Part shown: in pieces, positions 32,368 through 43,268 of the stretch
How the letters are laid out: each line of letters starts with the position of its first letter
Numbering within the stretch: the stretch's first letter is position 1
Source: Meiothermus sp.
Lineage (GTDB): Bacteria; Deinococcota; Deinococci; Deinococcales; Thermaceae
DNA: 64,000 nt
Direction of reading: 5' to 3'
Assembly: GCF_025060375.1 (NCBI RefSeq)
Contig: NZ_JANXCG010000042.1
Coordinates: 1 to 64,000 of the forward strand
Translations under genes and position numbers: made by a program
Notes under the pieces: model-generated
What the model saw: only the letters and a program-made list of their open reading frames with translations
What the model was told of the DNA's origin: nothing
Database searches by the model: none

Positions 32368-32738
32368 AGCAACCTCCCAGCCAGGTGATAGGCGAGCAGG
32401 ACCAGCAGGAGCCCCAGGACCACACTGCCCAGCACATACAAGGAGGCTTTGAGCCATTCCCCCTGTTGCGCTAGCGTGAGGGTTTCCCAGCTGAAGGTGG
32501 AGAAGGTGGTGTATCCCCCAAGCACCCCTACTGCCAGAAACAGCCTCCACTCGGGGCTGAGGGCGCCTTCAAGACTGAGCCGTAGCACAATACCAATCAG
32601 AAAGCTACCACTGACGTTGATTAAAAACGTGCTCCAGGGAAACCCAGGTCCGCCAAGGGCCTGCACCCAGGCTCCCAGTCCGTAGCGCAGAAGCGCCCCA
32701 ATGGCCCCCCCCAGCGCTACCAACAAATATCGCTCCAT
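32364..32738 (-). CDS. crcB: Fluoride channel (Fluc/CrcB)
   Basis: Predicted 124 residues with four hydrophobic segments. GGAIGALLRYGLG, WSTFLINVSGSFLIG and GGYTTFSTFSWE carry the family's pore Asn and Phe residues and central Na+ site. It exports fluoride as a dual-topology dimer. AATACT lies 7 bases before the ATG. I looked for a fluoride riboswitch upstream and did not find a convincing one. Confidence 0.9.
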   Translation of the reverse strand: MERYLLVALGGAIGALLRYGLGAWVQALGGPGFPWSTFLINVSGSFLIGIVLRLSLEGALSPEWRLFLAVGVLGGYTTFSTFSWETLTLAQQGEWLKASLYVLGSVVLGLLLVLLAYHLAGRLL

Positions 32739-32813
32739 GCGGATCAGTATTCCCCCTAAAGCCATCCTTAATCCAGGCCCCCTGTCCGTGAAGAGCTAGG
32801 CTAGACTTTGGGG

Positions 32814-33313
32814 ATGAGATTTCTGGGCCTTTTCTTGCTCCTTCTGGTGGGCTGCGCACCCCAGCTTGGGTTCGGCGAGAAGGAGCGGCGCGAGTGGGGC
32901 TTGCACTCCGTCATCGGGGGTTTTGCACCTGACCGGGGTGAGGGGGCCAAGTATAGGTTGCGCGAGCGGGTATTTTTCAACTTTACCCTAAGCCAGCCGG
33001 GCTACGTCACCTTGGTTACCATGGACTCTGACGGAACCACGGTGGTGCTCGAGCGCAATGTGCAACTGCCCCCGGGGAAGCACACTTTTCCCTTGGCTAC
33101 CGACCGCACCGCTCAGGGCCAGGCCACCTACCTGGTGGTGCCTCCCTTGGGGCCTTCCCGCTTTAGGCTTATCTACACCAGTACCCCGGCCTCCAACCGT
33201 GAGCTGTTCCGGGGTAGGCTGAGCTACGAGGAGTTCAACCGCCATACCCAGGCCTACCTGAGCGAGGCCATGGTGCGCGATGTGGCCGAGACCTGGATGG
33301 AGGCGGTGCCTTG

Positions 33314-33314
<1 letters not shown>
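32814..33314 (+). CDS. Lipoprotein with DUF4384-like domain
   Basis: Predicted 166 residues. The N-terminus MRFLGLFLLLLVGC is a lipoprotein signal with Cys14 as the lipidated residue. The body (LRERVFFNFTLSQPGYVTLVTMD and onward, VQLPPGKHTFPL) follows the DUF4384 pattern of a beta-sandwich on the cell surface. TAGACT (32802-32807) lies 6 bases before the ATG. The stop overlaps the start of a second lipoprotein gene, so the pair are coupled. Confidence 0.75.
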
Positions 33315-35679
<2,365 letters not shown>

Positions 35680-35802
35680 GGACCCCAAGGGCCCCATCAG
35701 GCTCAGACCTTCGCAGGAGGCACTTGGTGAGGGGTTTCGTCGGGCGGGTGGAAAGCCCAGGATGCGAGGTTCTCCGGGGGTGCTCGGAAGCTCCTGGGCC
35801 TG

Positions 35803-36231
35803 CTATGGGCTTCCTCCTCCGATGAGCAGCCGCAGGTAAGCCCCTCCTCCGGAGAAGCCCAGTGGAACTGCGTATCCTGCCCCAAGGCCCACCGCCCACC
35901 CGGCGCCAGAGGGGAAGAGGAAAGCCCTGAGGCCCACGTCCAGGAGGAAGCCCCTGTTGCCTCCCCGCTCTTCCCCGCCTAAACCCACCGCTGGGAGCAA
36001 GAAGATTTGCTGGAAGGGGATCAGGGGACCTGTGAGGAAAACTCCGCCGCTCTGGCCCGCTCCCCCGTAGCTCTCTCCACCGAAAGCCCAAGAAACCTCT
36101 CCGAAGGTGGCTGTGCCAAAACCGCCACCTCCCCCCTGGAATCCGCCCTGGTAGCCCAGGAAACCGTAGCCCAAACCCCCCGCTAGCGCAGAAGAGATCA
36201 GGAGACTTCCCAGGAAGCCGAGCCCGCGCAT
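35803..36231 (-). CDS. Glycine-rich secreted or outer-membrane protein, unknown
   Basis: Predicted 142 residues. A signal peptide (MRGLGFLGSLLISSALAGG) is followed by a Gly-rich, aromatic sequence with alternating pattern (GYQGGFQGGGGGFGTATFGE, then VGLGAGYAVPLGFSGGGAYL), resembling strands of an outer-membrane barrel. I recognise no family. The start is uncertain: CATAAT lies directly against the ATG. It is bounded by tgt (convergent, 123 bases) and the tRNA genes. Confidence 0.5.
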   Translation of the reverse strand: MRGLGFLGSLLISSALAGGLGYGFLGYQGGFQGGGGGFGTATFGEVSWAFGGESYGGAGQSGGVFLTGPLIPFQQIFLLPAVGLGGEERGGNRGFLLDVGLRAFLFPSGAGWAVGLGAGYAVPLGFSGGGAYLRLLIGGGSP

Positions 36232-36358
36232 ATTATGCGACCCCCGCAAATAGCTTGGGCTTCGATTGAGCGGTGGAGTGTAGCCAAACCAACAAAAATT
36301 TGCCCCCACGCCTAAGCTGAAAGCCCCGCCAGGGCGGTAATTCTGTTTGTTTCATGCG

Positions 36359-36434
36359 TGGTGGGCGACGAGGGACTCGAACCCCCGACTTCATCCTTGT
36401 AAGGGATGCACTCTACCAGCTGAGTTAGTCGCCC
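36359..36434 (-). tRNA. tRNA-Val (anticodon UAC)
   Basis: The minus strand folds as a 76-base tRNA: acceptor GGGCGAC with GTCGCCC, D-arm CTCAGCTGGTAGAG, anticodon stem CATCC/GGATG with loop CTTACAA (anticodon TAC), and T-arm GGGGGTTCGAGTCCCTC. The 3' CCA is encoded (36361-36359). Confidence 0.95.
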
Positions 36435-36437
36435 GTC

Positions 36438-36513
36438 TGGTGACCCCAAGGGGATTCGAACCCCTGTTACCGCCGTGAGAGGGCGGCGTCCTAGGCCGCT
36501 AGACGATGGGGCC
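36438..36513 (-). tRNA. tRNA-Glu (anticodon CUC)
   Basis: A 76-base cloverleaf on the minus strand: acceptor GGCCCCA with TGGGGTC, anticodon stem CCGCC/GGCGG with loop CTCTCAC (anticodon CTC), and T-arm AGGGGTTCGAATCCCCT. CCA is encoded. Three bases separate it from the tRNA-Val gene, so they are probably one transcript. Confidence 0.95.
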
Positions 36514-36706
36514 TCGTCTGGCTGGGCAGGTCCACCTGCTCAAGCCGCCCATTAGCTTAGCATAGAGGCTTTGGTTCGTAAAGGCTCGTAAACCCCGTGG
36601 CCGGCACAGGTGCAACCGAATGGTGGGGTCGGCGGGTCCCAAGCAGGCCTAGGGGGCTCGCTTGGTGCTTTTGTTTTCGAGCTGTCCCGGGCCTTCGGGT
36701 TTGTGG

Positions 36707-36746
36707 TAGACTTGGAAGGCTTGTGTTTTAACCGCAGGCCGCGGTT
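36707..36746 (+). promoter_or_regulatory. rplY promoter -10 box and leader hairpin
   Basis: TAGACT at 36707-36712 is the likely -10 box. The leader then holds a perfect 6-base hairpin, AACCGC-aggcc-GCGGTT (36730-36746), ending just before AAGGAGG (36751-36757). Further upstream, 36514-36706 holds an imperfect inverted repeat, CCAAGC and GCTTGG, followed by a T-rich run, but no gene that I can support. Confidence 0.45.
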
Positions 36747-36768
36747 GACCAAGGAGGCTAGGGAGACG

Positions 36769-37389
36769 ATGGAATACCGTATTAAGGCTCAGACCCGTGG
36801 AAACGAGAGGCCAGAAGCCTTGCGCAACGCAGGTAAGCTGCCCGGCGTGGTCTACAACCGCCATGAGAACTACAAGGTGGCGGTGGACCTCAAGGAGTTC
36901 AATAAGGTTTTCCTCTCGGCCGGCATTCACCACGTGATTACCCTCGAGTTTGAGGGGGGCAAGAAGGTGGACACCCTGGTGCGCCAGGTCAACCTGGACA
37001 AGCGCCGCCGCCGCCCAGAGCACGTGGACTTTTACGCCCTTTCCGACGAGCCGGTGCAGATGTGGGTGCCGGTCAAGGTGGTGGGTACTGCCCAAGGGGT
37101 GCGGGAAGGGGGGGTGCTCCAGCTTGTCAACAGCGATATCCAGGTGCGCGTCTCCCCCAAGGCAATCCCCGAGTTCATCGAGGTGGATGTGAGCCACCTG
37201 CGTATTGGCGACAGCATCCATGCCGATGAGGTGAGCCTGCCCCCGGGGGTGAAGCTGGCCATGAATCCCCGCGACACCATTGTGGCCATCGTGCCACCTG
37301 AGGATGCCGAGAAGCTGGCCGCGGAGGCCGCGGAGGCCCCCACCGAGGTGGAGGTCATCAAGAAGGGCAAGGCAGAAGAGGAGAAATAG
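36769..37389 (+). CDS. rplY: 50S ribosomal protein L25, CTC family (TL5-like)
   Basis: Protein of 206 residues, the same length as TL5 of Thermus. The N-terminal domain (EYRIKAQTRGNERPEALRNA, GKLPGVVYNR, about 1-90) binds 5S rRNA; the C-terminal CTC domain (about 91-206) ends in a charged tail. QVNLDKRRRRPEHVDFYAL joins the two. The ATG is preceded by GGGAG and a more distant AAGGAGG. pth follows 62 bases later, a common pairing; a 6-base hairpin, AGCAGC-ttgc-GCTGCT (37388-37403), spans the stop codon. Confidence 0.93.
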   Translation: MEYRIKAQTRGNERPEALRNAGKLPGVVYNRHENYKVAVDLKEFNKVFLSAGIHHVITLEFEGGKKVDTLVRQVNLDKRRRRPEHVDFYALSDEPVQMWVPVKVVGTAQGVREGGVLQLVNSDIQVRVSPKAIPEFIEVDVSHLRIGDSIHADEVSLPPGVKLAMNPRDTIVAIVPPEDAEKLAAEAAEAPTEVEVIKKGKAEEEK

Positions 37390-37451
37390 CAGCTTGCGCT
37401 GCTGGGGTCGGAGAGGGCGGTGCGCCAGCGCTCGGCCCTGGTCTTTTGGCC

Positions 37452-38024
37452 ATGTTTCTGATTGTGGGGTTGGGCAACCCGGGTCCGCGGTATGCCCACA
37501 CCAAACACAACGTGGGGTTTTGGGTGCTTGACCTGCTGGGCTTTAGCTTCCGCCTGCAGGACAGAGCCTGGGTTGCCGAGGCGGAGTTCGGGTCTGGGAC
37601 GGGCTCACCGCTCCGGGGGCTCTTGGTCAAGCCTGCCACCTTTTACAACGCTAGCGGCGAAGCAGTGGCCCCTCTGGCCCGTTTGCACGGGGTTCCACCC
37701 GAGCGTATTTTGGTGGTTCACGACGAGCTGGACCTCCCCCCGGGTCGCCTCCGGTTCAAAGCTGGCGGGAGTGCTGCGGGAAACTACGGTGTGGCGTCCA
37801 TCGCCCAGCACCTGGGTAGCCCCGAATTTCACCGCCTGCGCATCGGTATTGGGAAGCCTCCTAGCCCTGAGGAGGGAGCCGACTGGGTTCTTTCGGGCTT
37901 TCCCCTTGAGCTGCGCCCGCTTATGGAGCGGGTGGTGCGGGTAGCCGCTGAGGCCGCCCGGACCTGGGCCGCCGAGGGCCTCGAGGTCTGCCAGAAGCGC
38001 TACAACGGCCTTCGGGTGGTCTAG
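37452..38024 (+). CDS. pth: Peptidyl-tRNA hydrolase
   Basis: Predicted 190 residues. It frees tRNA from prematurely released peptidyl-tRNA. VGLGNPGPRYAHTKHNVGF has the family Asn and catalytic His, and HDELDLPPGRLRFKAGG the Asp. The third loop reads GSAAGNYGVAS in place of GHNGLKS, keeping Asn but not His, a variation at a substrate-binding position. No Shine-Dalgarno is evident before the ATG. Probably cotranscribed with rplY; its 3' end overlaps the convergent acylase gene by 4 bases. Confidence 0.9.
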   Translation: MFLIVGLGNPGPRYAHTKHNVGFWVLDLLGFSFRLQDRAWVAEAEFGSGTGSPLRGLLVKPATFYNASGEAVAPLARLHGVPPERILVVHDELDLPPGRLRFKAGGSAAGNYGVASIAQHLGSPEFHRLRIGIGKPPSPEEGADWVLSGFPLELRPLMERVVRVAAEAARTWAAEGLEVCQKRYNGLRVV

Positions 38025-40354
38025 GGGGCGGGCTCCAAGGTTTGCCGGGTGGTGAATCGGGTTTCCCCCATCCGCATTGGTAGATAACCGCCTCGGGCCC
38101 ACGGGGCCAGGAGGTTGTCGTAGTGGGCGGAGAGAGGGTGGCCCGACTGGCCCATGGGGTGGATGAAGAGGGAGCGCTCCAGCTCAGCGAAGTCCAGAAC
38201 CTGCCGGTAGCTGCTGCCTGTGGTCATGCGGAAGGTGGCGGGGTCGTAGGCGCCGTAATTTAGGGTGTAGCGGTCCCCTCCATGGGGTACGCTGCGGTCG
38301 GCGAGGCGCTTGAGCAGGGGAACGTTGGTCAGAACGGCGTGGGCAAATGTGGCCCGGTGGACCTGGCCCCAGGGGGGTGGGTTGCCGCCCCAGCGGTCCA
38401 GGGCCCTGTCCAGGGCTAGCGCGGCGTACTCGGAGCAGGTTCGCGTATCGGCCGTACGGCAGGCGGGGTCATCCCCCTTCATGGCCGCAAGCAGGTAGCG
38501 GGGCTCCTCCCAGAAAGGCTGCCCCACCTCCTGGCTGGGGAGCCGGCTGAGCTCGGTGTACCAGGTTTGGAAAAGGGTGGGCTCGGCCTGCTCCGCACGC
38601 ATAACCCCGTCCCAGGCCAAAAGCCGCGCCTTCCATCGGCTGGCGTTTTCCGAAAGGGGGTTGAGCGCCTCCAGCACTGGCCTGAAATCCCGATAGAGCA
38701 GGCTCTTTACATCCTGCTGCATAGCCACCATGTCCTCCAGGGTGAGCTTGTCCTTCCTCAGGATGAGCTCACGGATGCGCTCCGCCCGGTAAGGCTCCTC
38801 CCACTCCAGGGAGATGGTGTGGGGGTAGCCTGGGGCGGTGACCTTGTTGTTGGCGGTGACGATGAAGCCCTCCTTGGGGTTGTAGACCTGGGGCCATTCC
38901 TCCTGGGGTAGATAGCCCTGCCAGTCCCAGTTTCCGTCGCCAGGCACCGGCATCAGCCCGCTGTGGCCCGGCCTGCGGATGGGGAAGCGGGCTGGGGCCA
39001 TATAGCCAATGTTGCCGTCCACATCTGCGTAGACGAAATTCTGGCTGGGGGCGTTGTAGAGGGAGAGGGCTGCTTTGAATTCCTCCCAGTTGCGGGCTCG
39101 AGCGATGCCCAGAAAGGCTTCCAGGGTACGGTCGGTAGGGTCCAGGCTGGTCCAGCGCAGGGCCAGGGGACGGGCCCCGGGGTTGTTCACCACGTCGTTA
39201 ATGACCGGTCCGTAGCGGCTTTCCCGAACCCGTAGGGTCACCTCGGGTTCGCCCTTGACCCGTATGACCTCGGTGCGGATGCGCCAGGGTTCCACCCGGC
39301 CTCTATACCGGTAGCCGCCCGGGGCCTCTTCCAGGATGTAGAGGTCCTGCACGTCCGCTCCCACGGTGGTCACCCCCCAGCCAATGCGCTCGTTGCGGCC
39401 GATAACCACCGCCGGAAGCCCCGGGAGGCTGCTTCCGATGGCCTTGTAGCCAGGGGCCTCCATGTGCACCAGGTACCAGATGGAGGGGGCCCCAAGCCCC
39501 AGGTGGGGATCGTTGGCCAGCAGGGGTTTGCCGGTGGCGCTTCGGCTGGGGCCGATGACCCAGTTGTTGGAGGCCCCGGTCTGCCCCGGTGGGCGCAGGG
39601 CTTTGGGCAGGCTGTCCGCCAGGCTCAGCAGCCTGCGGGCCGACTCACCATCGGGCCTGGGGGGAGGGGGCCGGTACAGGTCCTCGGACTGCAGCACGGT
39701 GGGGGCGTCCTCGGGGTAGGGGGGCCTAAGCTGGCGCATCCGCTCCGGGCTCATGCCCTTGGCCGCCCACTGCAGCCGCTCGAGCTCACTGCGCCAGTTG
39801 TCCGAGAGGTCGTAGGCCATCATCTTGGCCCAGACCAACACGTCGGCGGGCTTCCAGGGTTCTGGTTGAAAGCCCAGCAGGTGGAACTCCGGAGGCAGGG
39901 GCGGCCGGGTAGAGAGGTAGGCGTTGATGCCCGCCACGTACGCATCCACCACCGCTTTTCCCTCGGGCGAGAGGCTGAGGTAGGCCTGCTCGGCGGCGCG
40001 GTAGAAGCCCCAGGTGCGCAGGAAGCGGTCTTGGTCCAGGGTGGCCCGGCCCAGCACCTCGGACAGCCGGCCGGCCCCGATGCGCCGCTGAAACTCCATC
40101 TGCCACAGCCGGTCCTGGGCGTGAGCTACCCCCAGGGCGAAAAAAACGTCGTGGTCGGTTTGAGCCTTGATGTAGAGCACCCCTGCGGAGGTTCGGTACA
40201 TCTCCACCGGGGCCAGGAGTCCCCTTAGGGCCAGCCGTCCCCCATACTGGGGAAGGGTGGCACCCCTGAGCCAGAGGAAACCCACCACCCCAACCACCAG
40301 CCCAAGCCCCGCTAAGACCAGCACCAGCTTTGCTAGAAAGCCCAGAAGACGCAT
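38021..40354 (-). CDS. Penicillin-acylase family Ntn hydrolase
   Basis: Protein of 777 residues with an N-terminal membrane anchor or signal (residues 5-30). The alpha-chain region is followed by the self-cleavage site in QTGASNNWVIG, where Ser becomes the N-terminal nucleophile of the beta chain. GKPLLANDPHLGL and DVQDLYILEE follow. Relatives hydrolyse acylated beta-lactams or acyl-homoserine lactones; the substrate here is unknown and the site is extracytoplasmic. AAGGAGG lies 4 bases before the ATG. The VOC gene lies 14 bases upstream in the same direction. Confidence 0.88.
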   Translation of the reverse strand: MRLLGFLAKLVLVLAGLGLVVGVVGFLWLRGATLPQYGGRLALRGLLAPVEMYRTSAGVLYIKAQTDHDVFFALGVAHAQDRLWQMEFQRRIGAGRLSEVLGRATLDQDRFLRTWGFYRAAEQAYLSLSPEGKAVVDAYVAGINAYLSTRPPLPPEFHLLGFQPEPWKPADVLVWAKMMAYDLSDNWRSELERLQWAAKGMSPERMRQLRPPYPEDAPTVLQSEDLYRPPPPRPDGESARRLLSLADSLPKALRPPGQTGASNNWVIGPSRSATGKPLLANDPHLGLGAPSIWYLVHMEAPGYKAIGSSLPGLPAVVIGRNERIGWGVTTVGADVQDLYILEEAPGGYRYRGRVEPWRIRTEVIRVKGEPEVTLRVRESRYGPVINDVVNNPGARPLALRWTSLDPTDRTLEAFLGIARARNWEEFKAALSLYNAPSQNFVYADVDGNIGYMAPARFPIRRPGHSGLMPVPGDGNWDWQGYLPQEEWPQVYNPKEGFIVTANNKVTAPGYPHTISLEWEEPYRAERIRELILRKDKLTLEDMVAMQQDVKSLLYRDFRPVLEALNPLSENASRWKARLLAWDGVMRAEQAEPTLFQTWYTELSRLPSQEVGQPFWEEPRYLLAAMKGDDPACRTADTRTCSEYAALALDRALDRWGGNPPPWGQVHRATFAHAVLTNVPLLKRLADRSVPHGGDRYTLNYGAYDPATFRMTTGSSYRQVLDFAELERSLFIHPMGQSGHPLSAHYDNLLAPWARGGYLPMRMGETRFTTRQTLEPAP

Positions 40355-40368
40355 TTTCCCTCCTTGGA

Positions 40369-40773
40369 CTACTTCTCTACCGCACGGCTCTCCCCCCGCC
40401 AGAAGTCCCGCCCTCCGGCCTGGCGCCGGTCCAAGAAGAGCTCGATGGCGTTGCCGTCGGGGTCCTTCAAGCAGAGCACCTGGGCAACGCCCCGGTCCTC
40501 CTTGCGGAAGGGTACCCCCTCGAGCAGGAGGAACTCCTGGGCGGCCTGGAAGTCCGCTTCGCTGGCCGCTGCGAAACCCAGGGCCACGGGCCCGGAGGGC
40601 TCCCCTTGGCTCAGGGCCAGCTCAAAGTGGGCCTGGTTCTCCGAGGAGACCAAAAGGGAGGTCTGGCCAAACCGCTCGACCACCTGTAGGTCGAGGAAGC
40701 GCGTGTAGAAGGTTACGGAGGCCTCGAGGTGCCGCACGTACAGGTGCACATAGGTAAGGCGGGTGGTGTACAT
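40369..40773 (-). CDS. VOC-superfamily protein (glyoxalase/extradiol dioxygenase fold)
   Basis: Protein of 134 residues with one pair of VOC beta-alpha-beta units: YVHLYVRHLEASVTFYTRFL at the N-terminus and CLKDPDGNAIELF at the end, the latter with the usual metal Glu. An N-terminal His (YVHLYV) and the central HFELAL His are further ligand candidates. The small size fits a dimeric glyoxalase or lyase-like enzyme. Precise reaction unknown. First of a two-gene unit with the acylase. Confidence 0.8.
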   Translation of the reverse strand: MYTTRLTYVHLYVRHLEASVTFYTRFLDLQVVERFGQTSLLVSSENQAHFELALSQGEPSGPVALGFAAASEADFQAAQEFLLLEGVPFRKEDRGVAQVLCLKDPDGNAIELFLDRRQAGGRDFWRGESRAVEK

Positions 40774-40842
40774 CTAGGGGTATTCTCCGCTGGAGGGGGC
40801 CAAAGGTCAAAGCCCTGGGGGTTTTCGGGTAAACTCGGGGGT

Positions 40843-41055
40843 ATGAGGATTGAGTTCAGGGAAAACGGTTCCATTGGCATCGAAACCGGGGGCAGGCTCG
40901 TCTTGCGCCAGGGTGATCAGGAACAGGTTATTGAAAAGCCGCGGGTTTCCCTCTGCCGCTGTGGCCACTCCAGCAACAAGCCCTTCTGCGATGGCACGCA
41001 CAAAGCGGTGGGCTTCACCGCTCCGGCGGCGGTGATTGAGCTGGGAGAGCGCTAA
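40843..41055 (+). CDS. CDGSH iron-sulfur domain protein
   Basis: Predicted 70 residues. The motif CRCGHSSNKPFCDGTHK (about 44-60) provides three Cys and one His for a 2Fe-2S cluster, as in mitoNEET-type proteins. There is no membrane anchor. Function is probably electron or cluster transfer. TAAACT (40830-40835) is 7 bases before the ATG. The gene diverges from the VOC gene and precedes an aldo/keto reductase. Confidence 0.9.
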   Translation: MRIEFRENGSIGIETGGRLVLRQGDQEQVIEKPRVSLCRCGHSSNKPFCDGTHKAVGFTAPAAVIELGER

Positions 41056-41113
41056 GGGAGAAAAGCCACATTGTGCTGGCCCGGAGGCAATAAGATGGCG
41101 TGCGGAGGAAATT

Positions 41114-42079
41114 ATGCCGATGCGCTATCGCAAGCTGGGCCAGTGGGGCCTCAAGGTCTCTGAGATATCCCTGGGTGCTTGGGTTACCTACGGCGATGCG
41201 GTCAAGGACCTGGAGCGGGTCAAGGAGATCACCCGGATTGCCTACGAGGGGGGCGTAAACTTCTTTGACAACGCGGATGTGTACGCCAAGGGGCTGGCTG
41301 AGGAACTGATGACCAAGGCCCTCCTGGAGCAGTTTCCCCGCCATGAGCTGGTCCTCTCGAGCAAGGTCTTCTGGCCCACCAGCGACGATGCCAACGGCCG
41401 GGGGCTTTCCCGGAAGCATGTGCGGGAGAGCCTCGAGCGTAGCCTCAAGCGGATGGGTACCGACTACCTGGACCTTTACTTCTGCCACCGATACGACCCC
41501 GAGGTGCCCATGGAGGAGATCGTGACCACCATGAGCAACCTGGTGGATCGCGGCCTGGTGCTCTACTGGGGCACCTCCGAGTGGCCGGCGGCCCGCATTG
41601 TGGAGGCGGTGCAGTTTGCCCGGGCCAATGGCCTGCACCCCCCGGCGGTAGAGCAGCCCCAGTACTCCATGCTCTACCGGGAGCGGGTGGAGAAGGAGAT
41701 CCTGCCCGAAACGGAGCGGTTTGGCCTGGGGGTGGTGGTCTGGAGCCCCTTGGCCATGGGGATGCTCACCGGTCGCTACGATGAGGGTGTCCCTAAGGAC
41801 AGCCGATTCGAACGCTACCCCCAGTTTGGCGAGCGCTTCCTCACCGAGGAGAATGTTAGGAAGGTCAGAGAGCTCAAAGAGGTGGCCGAGGAGGTGGGTT
41901 TGACCCGCGCTCAGCTGGCTTTGGCCTGGGTCCTGCGCCAGAAGGGGGTTACGAGCGCCATCACCGGGGCTACTCGGCCCGAACAGATTAGGGAGAGCCT
42001 GGGGGCGGCGGGCGTGGACCTGCCCCCGGAGGTCGTGGAGCGCATAGACCAGATACTGGGTGGGGGGTCTAGAGCTTGA
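41114..42079 (+). CDS. Aldo/keto reductase, potassium channel beta-subunit type
   Basis: Predicted 321 residues. The catalytic tetrad is visible: Asp in NFFDNADVYAKG, Tyr in the same segment, Lys in LSSKVFW and His in DLYFCHRYDPEVP. WGTSEW, VWSPLAMGMLTGRY and ITGATRPEQI bind NADP. This resembles the YghZ and Kv-beta branch. GGAGG lies 5 bases before the ATG. The 3' end overlaps the convergent glycosyltransferase gene by 11 bases. Substrate unknown. Confidence 0.88.
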   Translation: MPMRYRKLGQWGLKVSEISLGAWVTYGDAVKDLERVKEITRIAYEGGVNFFDNADVYAKGLAEELMTKALLEQFPRHELVLSSKVFWPTSDDANGRGLSRKHVRESLERSLKRMGTDYLDLYFCHRYDPEVPMEEIVTTMSNLVDRGLVLYWGTSEWPAARIVEAVQFARANGLHPPAVEQPQYSMLYRERVEKEILPETERFGLGVVVWSPLAMGMLTGRYDEGVPKDSRFERYPQFGERFLTEENVRKVRELKEVAEEVGLTRAQLALAWVLRQKGVTSAITGATRPEQIRESLGAAGVDLPPEVVERIDQILGGGSRA

Positions 42080-43166
42080 GGATGTACTCGGCTAGCCGAA
42101 CGATTTCGTTTTTGAGTTCCAGACCTCTTCGCTCCGGTGGGCGGGACTTCAGCTCCACGATCTTGGCGGCGATCCTCTTGGGGTGGCGGATGTAGTAGCC
42201 TAGCCTTTCGTGGCGGATTAGTTCCACATTGCCGTGTTCCTGCGGCCACACGTAATCGCAGACGATCAGGTCTTTGCGCAGCGAGAGCACCTCGGCGATG
42301 GTGGCTGGGCCGGCTTTGGAGACCACCACGTCGGCTAGGTTGATAAGCTCGTACATCTGGTGGGTAAAGCCGAAGAGCACCAGGTTTTTCAACCCCTGCC
42401 TCTCCTTGAGGCCCAAGAGCTGGCGGTAAAGCCGCTGGTTGTAGCCGCAGACCACCACCACATTGATGCCGGGGATTCGGATCAGTTCCTGCACCAGCCT
42501 GAAGCTGATCTTCAGCCCTGCGCCACCCCCGGTCACCAGTACCGTGTAGGCCTCCTCCAGGCCCCACTCCCTACGCAGCCGCTCGGCCTCGCTTTGCGGT
42601 AGGGGTTGGTTAAACCGGGGGTCTATGAGGGTTTGGAAGTAGTGGAGGTTTTCCGGGGGTACCCGGTGCCGCCGGGCGATGCTGTAGGCCTCAGGGCTGG
42701 CCACCACGTACTGGTCTTTGGGGTCTACGAACCAGTAGAGGTGTGGGCTGAAGATGTCGGTGACCACGGTGAGGGTTTTCGGGTTGCGCCTGCGCACGTA
42801 GGGCAGCCGGCGGAAGCCATGGTTTACCGGGTAGCAGTAGATGATTTTGTCGGGCTGAAAGGCCTCTAAGTACTCGTTGATGGCGGGAGCCAGGCGCATG
42901 CCCAGTACGCGAGCGAAGGTTTGGATGGCCGGGCGGGTTTGGTAAAAGGCCTGAAAAACGGTAAAGAGCCAGCGCTGCTTGTTCACGGCGAAGTTGTAGC
43001 CGTCCTGAATGGCTTGGGCAATCCAGCGGGGCCCCACATCGAAGAAGTTGAAGAGGCGTACCTCAGCCTCGGGCTCGAGCTCCTTGAGGAGCTTGTACAG
43101 GGTCTGTGCCATGGCGTAGTGGCCGCCTCCGGCTTTGGTGTAGACCAGAAGGATGCGTTGAGGCAT
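42069..43166 (-). CDS. GT28-like glycosyltransferase (MGDG synthase/UgtP type)
   Basis: Protein of 365 residues with a GT-B fold. The N-terminal KAGGGHYAMAQTLYK matches the GGGH signature of MGDG synthases and diacylglycerol glucosyltransferases. DIFSPHLYWFVDP, VTGGGAGLKISFRLVQEL and SKAGPATIAEVLSL follow. Thermus relatives carry much glycolipid, so a membrane glycolipid product is likely. The leader contains a perfect hairpin, GCAGCC-gccttg-GGCTGC (43172-43189), ending 5 bases before the ATG, and no Shine-Dalgarno is visible. Confidence 0.83.
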   Translation of the reverse strand: MPQRILLVYTKAGGGHYAMAQTLYKLLKELEPEAEVRLFNFFDVGPRWIAQAIQDGYNFAVNKQRWLFTVFQAFYQTRPAIQTFARVLGMRLAPAINEYLEAFQPDKIIYCYPVNHGFRRLPYVRRRNPKTLTVVTDIFSPHLYWFVDPKDQYVVASPEAYSIARRHRVPPENLHYFQTLIDPRFNQPLPQSEAERLRREWGLEEAYTVLVTGGGAGLKISFRLVQELIRIPGINVVVVCGYNQRLYRQLLGLKERQGLKNLVLFGFTHQMYELINLADVVVSKAGPATIAEVLSLRKDLIVCDYVWPQEHGNVELIRHERLGYYIRHPKRIAAKIVELKSRPPERRGLELKNEIVRLAEYILKL

Positions 43167-43268
43167 AGGAGGCAGCCGCCTTGGGCTGCACCCTTAGCCT
43201 AAGCGGCTGCTCGTCAATCTTCCACATCCGGGGGATTGCCCCTGCCTCCCCCATTGGTCTGGGGCCCC

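Noticed and set aside
32739-32813. Possible fluoride riboswitch upstream of crcB
   Set aside because: Scattered GGATGG and TGATCC words are present, but the order and spacing do not give the crcB pseudoknot, and crcB looks leaderless.
36616-36690. CCAAGC/GCTTGG repeat followed by a T-rich run, resembling a terminator
   Set aside because: No plus-strand gene lies upstream that would need it, and the stem has mismatches.
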